Origin: an uncultured Prevotella sp.
GTDB lineage: Bacteria; Bacteroidota; Bacteroidia; Bacteroidales; Bacteroidaceae
DNA length: 64,000 nt
Assembly: GCA_946402275.1 (NCBI GenBank)
Contig: CAMIVY010000018.1
Location: forward strand, 1 to 64,000
Direction: 5' to 3'
The position numbers were made by a program, and so were the translations under genes. A model generated the notes under the pieces. It ran no database searches and had not been told where the DNA came from. It saw only the letters and a program-made list of their open reading frames with translations. Shown here one piece after another: positions 33,292-41,208 of this stretch; within the stretch, counting starts at the first letter, position 1, and each line of letters starts with the position of its first letter.

Positions 33292-35205
33292 ATGGATAGA
33301 ACTGTTATAATAAACACCATTGGTGTAGAATACCATACACCAAATATTGAGAATGGTGAATATAGTTATATAAAAGCAGCAGGTTCGAAAAAAAAGCTAA
33401 AAGAAAAACTTGGTCGTGATTTTGAACATGTCAATTTAGATATTAGATTTCAATGCAAAGATGTTGTCATTCTTGTCGAGACAAAAACGGAATTTGTCGC
33501 AAAAGATGAATCACAGTTGTTAGAGTATTATGAAGAAGAACTAGTAACTAATAAAACTCGTAATATTATTTGTATTTTAGCAAACACTAATAATGATATT
33601 ATAAAAGTCTGGAAAGGACGTGTAAATGACAAAAACATTCTGCCTAACGAAACTATCATTCAAAATATGTCACATTATGTGCAGTTGTTTGATGTTAACA
33701 AACAAAATGATAGAGAAAAAGTCCTTAAAAATACATATGATTTAAATGAATTACTCCATAAAAAAGACATTGATGAAGCAAAAAGAAGTCAATTCGTAGG
33801 AACTTGCTTGCTTTATATAAAAGATTTAGTAAAAAGATTTTCTCCTAAGGGTATTGATGACGAACTCATCAATAAAATGGAAGAACATTGGAGCAGAATG
33901 ACAACAGCAAGTATTATAGGGGATATTAAAGCAACTTTAGAAAAACTTCTTGATGGTTCAGAAGAGAAGGAGATAAAAATCAAACTTTTAAAATCAAGTG
34001 TGCTAGAAGACCAGAAAGTTAGAAACTTATCACTTGAAGATTGGCAGGATATCCTCGTTGATATATTAGCTAACATCTACAAATATATAAATACCGACAG
34101 TTCAGAAGGACAAGACATCTTAAATCTCTTCTTTATTGCGTTTAATAAATATACTGGAAAGGCAGATAAGAATCAAGCGTATACACCAGATCATATTACT
34201 GATTTTATGGCGAAACTTACTCAAGTCGATAGGTCAACAATAGTCTTGGATCCTACATGTGGTAGCGGTTCTTTTCTTGTTCAATCATTAGTAAAAGCAA
34301 TTGCAGATTGCTATATTGGAACGGCTGATGAGGAAGCAAAAGAATTAATAGCCATTGTTAAAGAAAAACATATTTATGGAATAGAATGTGAAGAAAAAGC
34401 TTATGGCCTATCCACCACGAACATGCTAATACATGGAGATGGAAATTCAAATATAACATATAAAAGTTGTTTTGATGACAAATCGAAAGAGTTTATTCAA
34501 AATGCTGCACCAGACATAATATTGATGAATCCCCCTTATAACGCAAAACCAAAAAATATACCTAAGAAGTATAAAGTTGGCTGGGCAAAAGACAAAAAAG
34601 AAGACCCCACAAAAGGTTTGGTATTTATTCACTATCTTTCAGATGTTATTAAGGATATGAATAAAAAAAGAGAAAAAAACAAACTATCAAAAAAATATCC
34701 CAAACTAGCAGTGCTTCTACCCGTTTCAGCAGCAATCGGCTCGAAAGAAGTAATAGAAAAAGAAAAAAAAGCAATGTTAGAAGACAACACGCTTGAAGCT
34801 GTATTTACACTTCCTGATGAAATTTTCTATCCTGGTGCTTCAGCATGTGCTTGTTGTATGCTTTTCACTATGGGGAAAAAACATCCCAAAGACCACAAAA
34901 CTTTCTTCGGTTTCTGTAAAGATGATGGATTCAAAAAGAAAAAAAATCTAGGAAGGGTAGAACAATTTGATGATGAAAACAATAGTAAATGGAAAGCCAT
35001 TGAGGAAAAATGGCTGACTTCATATAATAACAAAACAATTGAAGATGGTTTTTCAGCTATGGTTCATGTCGATGGTGATAACGAATGGCTCTGTGAAGCA
35101 TATATGAAAACTGATTTCTCAAAATTATGTCAACAAGATTTCCAAGCCACTCTTAATAATTATTTGTCATATTTAGTTAAGGAGGGAGAGATTTATGAAG
35201 AGTAA
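33292..35205 (+). CDS. BcgI-like restriction-modification subunit A (nuclease + N6-adenine methylase)
   Basis: This 637-residue protein has an N-terminal PD-(D/E)xK-type nuclease motif (Asp50 in NLDIRF, Glu63-x-Lys65 in VETK) and a gamma-class adenine methyltransferase domain: motif I DPTCGSGSF (320-328) and motif IV NPPY (413-416). It is followed by a specificity subunit. One chain with both cleavage and methylation plus a separate two-TRD partner is the layout of type IIB BcgI, whose A subunit I remember as about the same size. A type I HsdM alone would lack the nuclease motif. Codons are AT-rich, unlike the flanking core genes. Confidence 0.8.
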   Translation: MDRTVIINTIGVEYHTPNIENGEYSYIKAAGSKKKLKEKLGRDFEHVNLDIRFQCKDVVILVETKTEFVAKDESQLLEYYEEELVTNKTRNIICILANTNNDIIKVWKGRVNDKNILPNETIIQNMSHYVQLFDVNKQNDREKVLKNTYDLNELLHKKDIDEAKRSQFVGTCLLYIKDLVKRFSPKGIDDELINKMEEHWSRMTTASIIGDIKATLEKLLDGSEEKEIKIKLLKSSVLEDQKVRNLSLEDWQDILVDILANIYKYINTDSSEGQDILNLFFIAFNKYTGKADKNQAYTPDHITDFMAKLTQVDRSTIVLDPTCGSGSFLVQSLVKAIADCYIGTADEEAKELIAIVKEKHIYGIECEEKAYGLSTTNMLIHGDGNSNITYKSCFDDKSKEFIQNAAPDIILMNPPYNAKPKNIPKKYKVGWAKDKKEDPTKGLVFIHYLSDVIKDMNKKREKNKLSKKYPKLAVLLPVSAAIGSKEVIEKEKKAMLEDNTLEAVFTLPDEIFYPGASACACCMLFTMGKKHPKDHKTFFGFCKDDGFKKKKNLGRVEQFDDENNSKWKAIEEKWLTSYNNKTIEDGFSAMVHVDGDNEWLCEAYMKTDFSKLCQQDFQATLNNYLSYLVKEGEIYEE

Positions 35206-36328
35206 TAAATTAATGTATAAACTCTTTGTGGTAAACAAAATCTTTACTTATATAAGCGGTACAGGTATTACAAAAGAAGAAATAGAGTTAAATCCAGGAA
35301 CCCTGAATGCTGTCCAAAGTGGTGAGGGTAATAATGGAGTTTTAGGTAAGATTAGCCTTGATTATGTTATATCGAAAAATTATAAATACGTTTTAGGAGA
35401 ATGTTTGACAGTTGCTCGCACAGGTTCTTCAGGTTTTGTATCCTTTCAACCACATGGATGTGTTGTAGGAGATTCTGCTAAGATTATGACTTTACCTAAA
35501 GATATTGCATGCACTAATGTGTATTTATATTTACAGACAGTCCTTTTAAAACATAGATATAAATACGCTTATGGAAGGAAGGTGACAGAAGAAAACTACT
35601 TTAATGATTCTATTAGACTTCCTATTTTAATTTCTAAAGATGGCGATCCAGTATTAGATAAGAAAAAAAGATTTTCAGACGAAGGTTATATCCCCGATTG
35701 GGATTATATGAACAAATATATTCAGAAATTAAAGAACAAGCCAATAAAGACAAAAAATAAAATATCGGAAGTTCCAAAAATAAATTTTGAATTTTGGAGA
35801 GAATTTCGTTTTGGCAACTTAATTAATGAACCTTATAAAGGACATGCTTACACTAAAGAAGATTTAGATAACTATTTAGCTTTTGATGAAGGCTGTGATA
35901 GTATTTCATATATTACGAGAACAGCCGAAAACAATGGCTGTGAAATGAAAACTAGTGCTGATGGGTTAGATAATATTGAAGAAGGTAATGCTTTAACTAT
36001 TGGCGATACAACTGCTACTGTATTTTATCAGAAAGAACGTTTCATCACTGGTGATCACATGGTGATAATTAGAGCGGATTGGTTAAATGAAAAAACTGCT
36101 CTGTTCGTTCTTAGTGTCTTAGCAAAAGAGAAGTACAAATACTCTTATGGAAGAGCCTTCATTATTGATAAAATAAAAGATACCATATTATTACTACCAA
36201 TAGTATATAATCAGAATGGCAAACCAAAGATTGATAATGAACGAAAATATTCAACTGAGGGTTTTATACCAGATTGGGATTTTATGGAAAAATATATTTC
36301 CTCTCTCCCTTATGGTGACAGAATATAA
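35195..36328 (+). CDS. BcgI-like specificity subunit B
   Basis: This 377-residue protein has two tandem target-recognition halves. Each ends with a near-identical motif: FSDEGYIPDWDYMNKYI (about 162-178) and YSTEGFIPDWDFMEKYI (about 352-368), so the protein is an internal duplication, as expected for a bipartite recognition sequence. It overlaps subunit A by 11 bases and its ATG follows AAGGAGGGAGA, a strong Shine-Dalgarno that is unusual for Bacteroidetes and fits acquired DNA. It would direct A to methylate or cut; the target sequence cannot be read from the protein. Confidence 0.78.
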   Translation: MKSNKLMYKLFVVNKIFTYISGTGITKEEIELNPGTLNAVQSGEGNNGVLGKISLDYVISKNYKYVLGECLTVARTGSSGFVSFQPHGCVVGDSAKIMTLPKDIACTNVYLYLQTVLLKHRYKYAYGRKVTEENYFNDSIRLPILISKDGDPVLDKKKRFSDEGYIPDWDYMNKYIQKLKNKPIKTKNKISEVPKINFEFWREFRFGNLINEPYKGHAYTKEDLDNYLAFDEGCDSISYITRTAENNGCEMKTSADGLDNIEEGNALTIGDTTATVFYQKERFITGDHMVIIRADWLNEKTALFVLSVLAKEKYKYSYGRAFIIDKIKDTILLLPIVYNQNGKPKIDNERKYSTEGFIPDWDFMEKYISSLPYGDRI

Positions 36329-36381
36329 AGTTTACAACGAATCTCTCATTATGCGGAAGCAAATCAAAACAAAATAGTATT

Positions 36382-36783
36382 ATGAAGAAACTGAAGGTTT
36401 GGAGCATTATGATGCTCATGATAATGGTAATGCCACTGATGGTGGCATGTGGCAGTGATGGTGACGACGTGAAGACTATCAACAAGTCGGAACTGATGGG
36501 AACTTGGTACACCCTTGAAGATGATTGGGTGATAGTGATTGGCAATAGTTCCGTCGTCCAATATGAATTATGGAAATCAGGGGGAAGCTATACTCTTAAT
36601 CCGCAAACCTACACTTGGAACTATACCATTGAAGGTAACAGGATGATTAGTGATGATGGTCAATGGGCTGAGGTTTCAGTCAACGGGAATAAGATGACGG
36701 TTTCTGCTAATGGACAAACTATGAATTATACGAAATACAATGGTACACCACAACAGCTGCTGGATTATCTGAATAAGAAATAG
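36382..36783 (+). CDS. Small lipocalin-like lipoprotein
   Basis: This 133-residue lipoprotein has a lipobox (MPLMVACGSDGDD, Cys near 23). The mature part has the short beta-barrel pattern of the Bacteroidetes lipocalin-like domains (LMGTWYTLEDDWVIVI, then WAEVSVNGNKMTVS). The function is unknown; such proteins are numerous in Bacteroidales. Fragments of the same signal peptide occur at 25776 and 37427, each beside a copy of the toxin-antitoxin unit, so this gene is part of the duplicated material. Confidence 0.7.
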   Translation: MKKLKVWSIMMLMIMVMPLMVACGSDGDDVKTINKSELMGTWYTLEDDWVIVIGNSSVVQYELWKSGGSYTLNPQTYTWNYTIEGNRMISDDGQWAEVSVNGNKMTVSANGQTMNYTKYNGTPQQLLDYLNKK

Positions 36784-36912
36784 ACGGGTAGGGAACATGA
36801 GGGACTGGCACCTGTCTCGGGAAGAAGTATGATGGCTGATGTCAGATGGCTGATGTCAGCGCGAAAAGCAGTATGAATATTATCGGAATAAACTATTGAC
36901 GTTTGAATGAAA

Positions 36913-36987
36913 CTACTTTTGGCCGTAATGAGAGCGCAAAGAAATAACAGCAACATAGACCTCGGCATCGTGGATTTCGTATGCCAT
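36913..36987 (-). pseudogene. YoeB toxin with 207-bp in-frame deletion
   Basis: Only 24 residues remain: MAY joined to EIHDAEVYVAVISLRSHYGQ and K. The first three and last 21 residues of YoeB are kept in frame; the catalytic core and the WSRRI motif are lost. It should be non-toxic. It follows the intact antitoxin by three bases. Confidence 0.85.
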
Positions 36988-36990
36988 TTC

Positions 36991-37266
36991 CTACAGCGAA
37001 TTGATAAATGCCGTAATGTCTTCTTTGCTCTCAAGACGCGTGAATTTTGCCCCAGGCTGATGAGCTTTGGCAATGTCGTCTTCGACAGCCTTCACATTGC
37101 GAGAGTCAGCAAAGAAAGTATCGCCAGACGGACTGATCTCATAGGGATCGACGCGATACGATTTCTTTTGGGGCTTACTGATAGTTACGCCCTTGATGGC
37201 ACCCAAAATCTTTTTCAGACTGGGGATAAGACTTGCATCCTCTATATTAAGAACTAACTGTGACAT
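36991..37266 (-). CDS. Antitoxin copy without a functional toxin
   Basis: This 91-residue protein is identical, residue for residue, to the antitoxin at 25374-25649, with the same -7 box upstream. Since its adjacent toxin is deleted, it is an orphan antitoxin that could still neutralise the intact toxin 11 kb away. Such solitary antitoxins are described for other families as anti-addiction modules; here the role is inferred from identity. Confidence 0.8.
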   Translation of the reverse strand: MSQLVLNIEDASLIPSLKKILGAIKGVTISKPQKKSYRVDPYEISPSGDTFFADSRNVKAVEDDIAKAHQPGAKFTRLESKEDITAFINSL

Positions 37267-37426
37267 AAATGGAATTTCTTTATTTCTCGCTGCAAAAATA
37301 CGAATTAAAAATGAAACGACAAAATAAAACAATGAGAATAATTCAAAGAATGCCACGGGGACAGGTGAGTGACAACTGATGGCTGATGTAAAAAGTAAAT
37401 ATAAACAAAACAATAATAGAAACGCT

Positions 37427-37474
37427 ATGAAACAACTGAAGATTTGGAGCATCATGATGCTCAATGACACATAA
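37427..37474 (+). pseudogene. Lipoprotein signal-peptide fragment
   Basis: MKQLKIWSIMMLNDT and stop: the first 12 residues match the lipoprotein at 36382 (MKKLKVWSIMML), then the frame ends at the junction with the next promoter region. Confidence 0.65.
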
Positions 37475-37490
37475 AAAAAAAAGGGATTTT

Positions 37491-37522
37491 TTGGTGCATT
37501 GGGATGTTTTCATTACCTTTGC
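37491..37522 (+). promoter_or_regulatory. Promoter for the leader RNA and two-gene module
   Basis: TTG (37491-37493), 20 bases, TACCTTTGC (37514-37522). Transcription would begin near 37529, more than 220 bases before the first coding ATG. Confidence 0.75.
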
Positions 37523-37528
37523 ACCTAG

Positions 37529-37750
37529 ATTAGCAAAATTTATAGAACACAGCTTGAAAGCTTCGTTGCAGGCCAAATTACCACAAAAGATCATGTAACA
37601 GCGAGTCGATAGCTGCCAAGTTCACGTTTGCAGAAGCGTGGGCATTGGTGGTTTCCGCTGTTGGGACGTGGTAATCCTGGCCTGCGTAATTTCTGCTGGT
37701 GTCCATAGCTTCTGTTCTTGCGTGAGGTTAATCTAAAAAACAAACTATTT
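37529..37750 (+). ncRNA. Long structured leader RNA
   Basis: The stretch between promoter and ATG is about 220 bases. GCAGGCCA (37568-37575) plus ATTACCAC (37577-37584) pair with GTGGTAAT (37668-37675) plus TGGCCTGC (37678-37685): 16 pairs, interrupted only by a one-against-two-base bulge, closing an 83-base interior. Inside, CACG/CGTG (37623-37640) forms a further hairpin, and AGCTT-GA-AAGCT (37551-37562) lies just outside. This is far more pairing than expected by chance. It could be a riboswitch, attenuator or a stable RNA; I did not recognise a known family. Confidence 0.6.
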
Positions 37751-38548
37751 ATGATACAAACAAGTTACGTTCCGTTGGAACACCCGTACCAGATTATTGA
37801 ATATAATGGTATGTTAGGAATACAGATTGGCACACTGATTGTGACCAAAGACATGTCGGTTGACGAGAAAGGAGGATATGCCATAGAGACACATAGTCAT
37901 CCTGTAGTTTCATACTTCAACAAACAAGAAAGCCTTAATCAAAGAAAACAGAATTCCATGTCGGTTCAAAGACCATTTGAGGGCGTCGTTTGGGATAAGG
38001 TTGAATTGTATGAGCTAAGTGTTTTGGCAAGAGAAGGCGAAAGGATGTCATGGCGTAACTATATGTCGTATTGCAGGAAACTAAGGCTTGGTGAGCTCGA
38101 AGGCACTATTAAGGATGCAGAACTTCTTATTACAAACACTTACGGTCAACTGTTAGACTGGGGAATTGATATGTTAGTGCCTGAATTGTCGAAAGACGGT
38201 GAATACATTTTGAATGTAGAAGTAGATGAACTTGAAAGAAACGGTAAAAATTATCTTTACACAAGTGGAGATATGGGAATTATCGTTGAAAAGGACGACA
38301 CCTTTATGATGATTGGGAATATAAAGATGCAGGCGAAATGCTATCTGTCAATTATCAATTATTTCTATAACTGTCGCTGTAAGGTTGTCTTCTGGACAGA
38401 AAACCTTTTTCTGCAAGATTTTACCGATGAACTTAAAAAACATTCAGGATCACTGACTCAGGACGATTATTGGGATGAAAACGAAGAAGGTGGTATATGG
38501 ATGGCAGCTGAAGATTTGCCTGATGTTGATGATAATGATTTGAAATGA
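37751..38548 (+). CDS. Unknown protein A of a two-gene module
   Basis: This 265-residue soluble protein starts at ATG 37751 (MIQTSYVPLEHPYQIIEYNG), chosen over an in-frame ATG at 37718 inside the leader. It is acidic at the C-terminus (DDYWDENEEGG, then DVDDNDLK). Features include GTLIVTKDMSVDE and THSHPVVSYFNKQ near the N-terminus. There is no signal peptide, membrane segment or recognised catalytic motif. Its stop overlaps the next start by four bases (ATGA). I do not recognise the family. Confidence 0.7.
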   Translation: MIQTSYVPLEHPYQIIEYNGMLGIQIGTLIVTKDMSVDEKGGYAIETHSHPVVSYFNKQESLNQRKQNSMSVQRPFEGVVWDKVELYELSVLAREGERMSWRNYMSYCRKLRLGELEGTIKDAELLITNTYGQLLDWGIDMLVPELSKDGEYILNVEVDELERNGKNYLYTSGDMGIIVEKDDTFMMIGNIKMQAKCYLSIINYFYNCRCKVVFWTENLFLQDFTDELKKHSGSLTQDDYWDENEEGGIWMAAEDLPDVDDNDLK

Positions 38549-39210
38549 TGGAAGATTCTATAAATGATTATGTCTTCATTGACGGTGTTCATCTTCTAAA
38601 AGACAAACTGCTAGTAATGGCAAAGAAAGTAGGTATTCCAAACGTTGCTGAGCATTACCTGTATTTCCTGACTCATCATGCATTCATGTATAAGATGAAT
38701 GATTTGATGGAAGAGGTGTCTGAGATCAGGGATCAATACCAGTTTGCACCGATACCTAATCCCAAGCCTGCACCTGGTTCTGACAAGTATAACTCAAACT
38801 ATACACCCTTGTTTGAAAGTCGGGATGAAAAAGCAAGGAAAGCGTATAAGAAAATGAGTTTAGATGAAAAGATAGAAGTGTTGCGCATTTCTTTACAGCT
38901 TCTACGATTAAAGAACAAGTTGTTATTTCCCAAACAGAATTGCTGGATAGGAATCTATTTGGTAGTAAGAGACAGATTGGATAGCATACTGAAACCAAAG
39001 GATTTCTATGAGATATTTGCTAAGAATTGTATGCCTTCTGATTGGCCGGAGAAATTGAAAATCACAGATTCGACTTTAAGCACATTGAGTCGTTATATAA
39101 AAGCCGAAGATAGAGAATTCGTTTACTATGAAATGGAAGAAAACCCATTCAAAGATTTATGTAATGAGTTCTGGAAAAAACTTTCGGATATTATTCTGAC
39201 GAAAGATTGA
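38545..39210 (+). CDS. Unknown protein B of a two-gene module
   Basis: This 221-residue protein (ATG 38545 or 38548) is translationally coupled to protein A. It contains HYLYFLTHHAFMYKMNDLME, a proline-rich linker (FAPIPNPKPAPGSDKY), and a helical C-terminal half (LDEKIEVLRISLQLLRLKNK). No known domain was recognised. A strong terminator follows, so A, B and the leader form one closed transcription unit. Confidence 0.7.
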   Translation: MMEDSINDYVFIDGVHLLKDKLLVMAKKVGIPNVAEHYLYFLTHHAFMYKMNDLMEEVSEIRDQYQFAPIPNPKPAPGSDKYNSNYTPLFESRDEKARKAYKKMSLDEKIEVLRISLQLLRLKNKLLFPKQNCWIGIYLVVRDRLDSILKPKDFYEIFAKNCMPSDWPEKLKITDSTLSTLSRYIKAEDREFVYYEMEENPFKDLCNEFWKKLSDIILTKD

Positions 39211-39265
39211 CGAGCAAAAGTCAAATTTGACGAGAAATTGACGAGAAATTGACGAACTGACGAAT
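39207..39265 (+). repeat. Short ATTGACGAGAA direct repeats
   Basis: ATTGACGAG occurs three times with a related TTTGACGAG, at 11-17-base spacing, between the gene stop and the terminator. Too short and irregular for a CRISPR array. Confidence 0.6.
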
Positions 39266-39287
39266 TAGCCAGTTCGTCTTTTTTTTT
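39251..39287 (+). terminator. Strong intrinsic terminator of the two-gene module
   Basis: GACGAACTG (39251-39259) and CAGTTCGTC (39270-39278) form a nine-pair stem followed by nine T. Confidence 0.9.
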
Positions 39288-39359
39288 GTCCCTAATTTTG
39301 CCCTCAGAAAGTTGGCCGACTTTTTTGAGAACAAGTAAAACCAAAAAACAAAAAAAATT

Positions 39360-39761
39360 ATGATTGCAAAGAATAATATCTTTAACATCCGCAAAGGATT
39401 GGGACCGAAATGGAAGGGTGAGACGGGAGTCTGCAAGGGCTTCGTGGAGTTTGAAACGCGCGAGCACGGCATCAGGGCTTGGATCGTGCTGATGCGCACA
39501 TATCGCGTGAAATACCGCTGTGCCACGGTGCGTGCCATCGTTACGCGCTTTGCGCCACCCAACGAGAATAACACGCAGGCGTATATCAAGTATTGCCGTG
39601 AACGGGTGTATAAGTCGGAGATAACATGGCTGAGCACGACAGCGGACTACGTGCGCCTGGGGTGTGCGATGGCGAAAATGGAAACGGGAACGGAACTCAC
39701 GGCGCATGAGATTTACGAAGTAATGATAAAAAACAAAGTAAGTTTTTTAAGTGAAAAGTGA
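39360..39761 (+). CDS. P5-like structural/lysozyme-like protein of mobile islands
   Basis: This 133-residue protein reads like the 'structural protein P5' family seen in Bacteroidales mobile islands and tailless phages: NIRKGLGPKWKGETGVCKGF, FETREHGIRAWIVLMRTY and TRFAPPNENNTQAYIKYC. The family has a lysozyme-like fold in phage PM2/PRD1-type particles. The last residues (FLSEK) are encoded by the GTGAAAA repeat array that follows, so the native end may have been altered. It begins an island of nine small genes ending in smalltalk at 43556. Confidence 0.7.
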   Translation: MIAKNNIFNIRKGLGPKWKGETGVCKGFVEFETREHGIRAWIVLMRTYRVKYRCATVRAIVTRFAPPNENNTQAYIKYCRERVYKSEITWLSTTADYVRLGCAMAKMETGTELTAHEIYEVMIKNKVSFLSEK

Positions 39762-39797
39762 AAAGTGAAAAGTGAAAAATTTTCTACCGATGTAGAA
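39748..39797 (+). repeat. AAGTGAA heptamer array with CTACCGATGTAG tail
   Basis: Four tandem GTGAAAA heptamers followed by ATTTTCTACCGATGTAG. The array supplies the stop codon of the preceding gene. Confidence 0.8.
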
Positions 39798-39804
39798 GTT
39801 AAAA

Positions 39805-40185
39805 ATGAAAGAAATGAGCATTGTGACGGAGAAGCGGCAGCTGCTGAACAGCTGGACGCTGGAGTTAGCAAACTGGTTGATAACGGAGCATAGCTTGAAG
39901 CGCAGCGAGGCTTTCCACAAGGCGCACCTGACACGCCAGCTGCTGGGCATGCTGGGCGAGGGCGTGGTGACGTTCTGCTATAAGAAGGCAAACGGTGAGG
40001 AGCGACAGGCACGGGGCACGCTGTGCCACGGCATCTCTGACGACTTCGACCATTATGAGTATAAGGCGGAGGACGGCGACACGTTCGCCAATGTGCTGAG
40101 GCGCGGCGTATATGTGTACTTCGACCTGGACTGCCGGTCCTTCCGGTCGTTCTCGGCGAAAAACCTGATAGACGTATATAAATGA
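39805..40185 (+). CDS. SH3-fold (DUF2693-like) small protein
   Basis: This 126-residue protein has a helical N-terminal half (AFHKAHLTRQLLGMLGEGVV) and a C-terminal beta-barrel part (VVTFCYKKANGEERQARGTL, then YFDLDCRSFRSFSAKNLIDV). The pattern 'gvv-F-Y-KK-dG-r-AkGTL ... D..g.FRSF...NLi' matches the Bacteroidales SH3-like/WYL-like family that accompanies HU and DUF4248 genes in mobile islands. It may bind nucleic acid, but its function is unknown. An alternative ATG lies at 39814. Confidence 0.65.
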   Translation: MKEMSIVTEKRQLLNSWTLELANWLITEHSLKRSEAFHKAHLTRQLLGMLGEGVVTFCYKKANGEERQARGTLCHGISDDFDHYEYKAEDGDTFANVLRRGVYVYFDLDCRSFRSFSAKNLIDVYK

Positions 40186-40299
40186 AAGAAATGAAGGAAA
40201 TGAAAGAAATGAAAGAAATGAGTAATCGACGAAGTCGCTTTGACCTTCAGGTCAAAGAAATGTAAATGAAAAATGAGAAATGTAAATGAGAAATGAAAG
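40186..40299 (+). repeat. GAAATGAAA array with embedded small palindromes
   Basis: Five nine-base GAAATGAAR units (40187-40225) are followed by TCGACGAAGTCG and TTTGACCTTCAGGTCAAA palindromes, then AATGAGA/AATGTAA heptamers up to the next gene. It fills the whole gap between two genes. Confidence 0.8.
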
Positions 40300-40623
40300 A
40301 TGGAGAACGAATTTGAAGTGACGGTGAGGCAGACGCTGGTGAAGACAGCGAGTGTGTTTACGGACGCTGTGCACGAGTGCGTGGAGCGTGACTACGACGC
40401 AACGACGGGCGGCTACGCATACACGTCGTCCTTGGAGCCAGACTGCGACCTTAACGAGCTGTTCGCAGAGCAGTACCGGTCTGCACTGGAGATTATCCGC
40501 TGTTGTGAGCAGATATGCAAGGAGCTGCTGGACGAGGGACGGCGAAGGTGTGCGAAGGTAGATCTGGCGGAGTTGCGCCAAGACTGCGAATATTGGGAAA
40601 ATGAGGATTTAAGGGAAAAGTGA
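40300..40623 (+). CDS. Unknown small acidic protein
   Basis: This 107-residue helical, acidic protein (MENEFEVTVRQTLVKTASVF, then LNELFAEQYRSALEIIRCCE) was not recognised. It is one of the small genes of the HU/smalltalk island, flanked on both sides by repeat arrays. Its last residues (LREK) and stop lie within a GTGAAAA-type array. Confidence 0.55.
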   Translation: MENEFEVTVRQTLVKTASVFTDAVHECVERDYDATTGGYAYTSSLEPDCDLNELFAEQYRSALEIIRCCEQICKELLDEGRRRCAKVDLAELRQDCEYWENEDLREK

Positions 40624-40659
40624 AAAGTGAAAAGTGAAAAATTTGCTTCCGCATGGAGA
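40612..40659 (+). repeat. GTGAAAA heptamer array, ATTTGCTTCCG tail
   Basis: Three heptamers beginning in the stop codon of the preceding gene, followed by ATTTGCTTCCGCATGG, a variant of the CTACCG tail. Confidence 0.7.
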
Positions 40660-40675
40660 ATTATGAATTGATACA

Positions 40676-41185
40676 ATGAACAAGAAAAATTTGACTGAAG
40701 CGCAGATGCAGGAGCTGCTGCTGCGCATGAAAAAGAATTACACTTACGATGCTGCCACAGGCAGGCTGACCAGCAGCCGATTAGGGCGAGCGGTAAGGGG
40801 TAAGAAGTGTACTAAGAATGGGTACTTATCCGTGCATTGCAGTTTGGACAAGCGACAGTTCTTTATTTATCTGCACCATGCCGTCTGGGCGGTCTGCAAA
40901 GGCTGTTGGCCTACACAGCAGATAGACCACATCAATGGTGACAAGACCGACAACCGCATTGAGAACCTGCGCGAGGTGTGCGGCAGTGAGAATAAGATGA
41001 ACATGCTACTCCCGTGGAAGCCGAATACACAAACAGGGTTGCCAGGGGTTTGCCCAAATGGAAATAAGTTTGAGACACGAATACATGGTAAAAGAATCTT
41101 TTTCCACGACCCATACGAGGCGTTCTATCATGCAACAATGTGCGGGAAGAGATACAAAAGCGCCCCTTGCGGGGCTAGTGAATAG
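40676..41185 (+). CDS. HNH homing-type endonuclease
   Basis: This 169-residue protein has an HNH motif typical of phage and intron endonucleases: HHAVWAVCKGCWPTQQIDHI and NGDKTDNRIENLR, where His-Asn-Asn residues bind metal. An AP2-like DNA-binding segment follows (TQTGLPGVCPNGNKFETRI). It would nick or cut DNA and may mobilise itself or its surroundings. It is followed by a GTGAATA heptamer array (41183-41206). Confidence 0.85.
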   Translation: MNKKNLTEAQMQELLLRMKKNYTYDAATGRLTSSRLGRAVRGKKCTKNGYLSVHCSLDKRQFFIYLHHAVWAVCKGCWPTQQIDHINGDKTDNRIENLREVCGSENKMNMLLPWKPNTQTGLPGVCPNGNKFETRIHGKRIFFHDPYEAFYHATMCGKRYKSAPCGASE

Positions 41186-41208
41186 TGAATAATGAATAGT
41201 TAAGAATT

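Larger units (their letters stand above)
36800..37395. repeat. Segmental duplication, copy with toxin deletion
   Basis: Matches 24977-25776 almost base for base, except for a 207-bp deletion in the toxin gene. The deletion joins two CGTA tetramers (25154-25157 and 25361-25364 of the first copy) into one at 36978-36981. Confidence 0.85.

Noticed and set aside
33292..35205. Plain type I HsdM methylase
   Set aside because: The N-terminal Asp and Glu-x-Lys nuclease motif and absence of a separate HsdR gene fit a BcgI-like fusion better.
39207..39265. ATTGACGAG repeats as a CRISPR array
   Set aside because: Units are about 9 bases with irregular short gaps and there are no cas genes.
37491..39287. 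Retron or diversity-generating retroelement
   Set aside because: The folded leader is suggestive, but neither protein shows reverse-transcriptase motifs and no template/variable repeat pair was seen.
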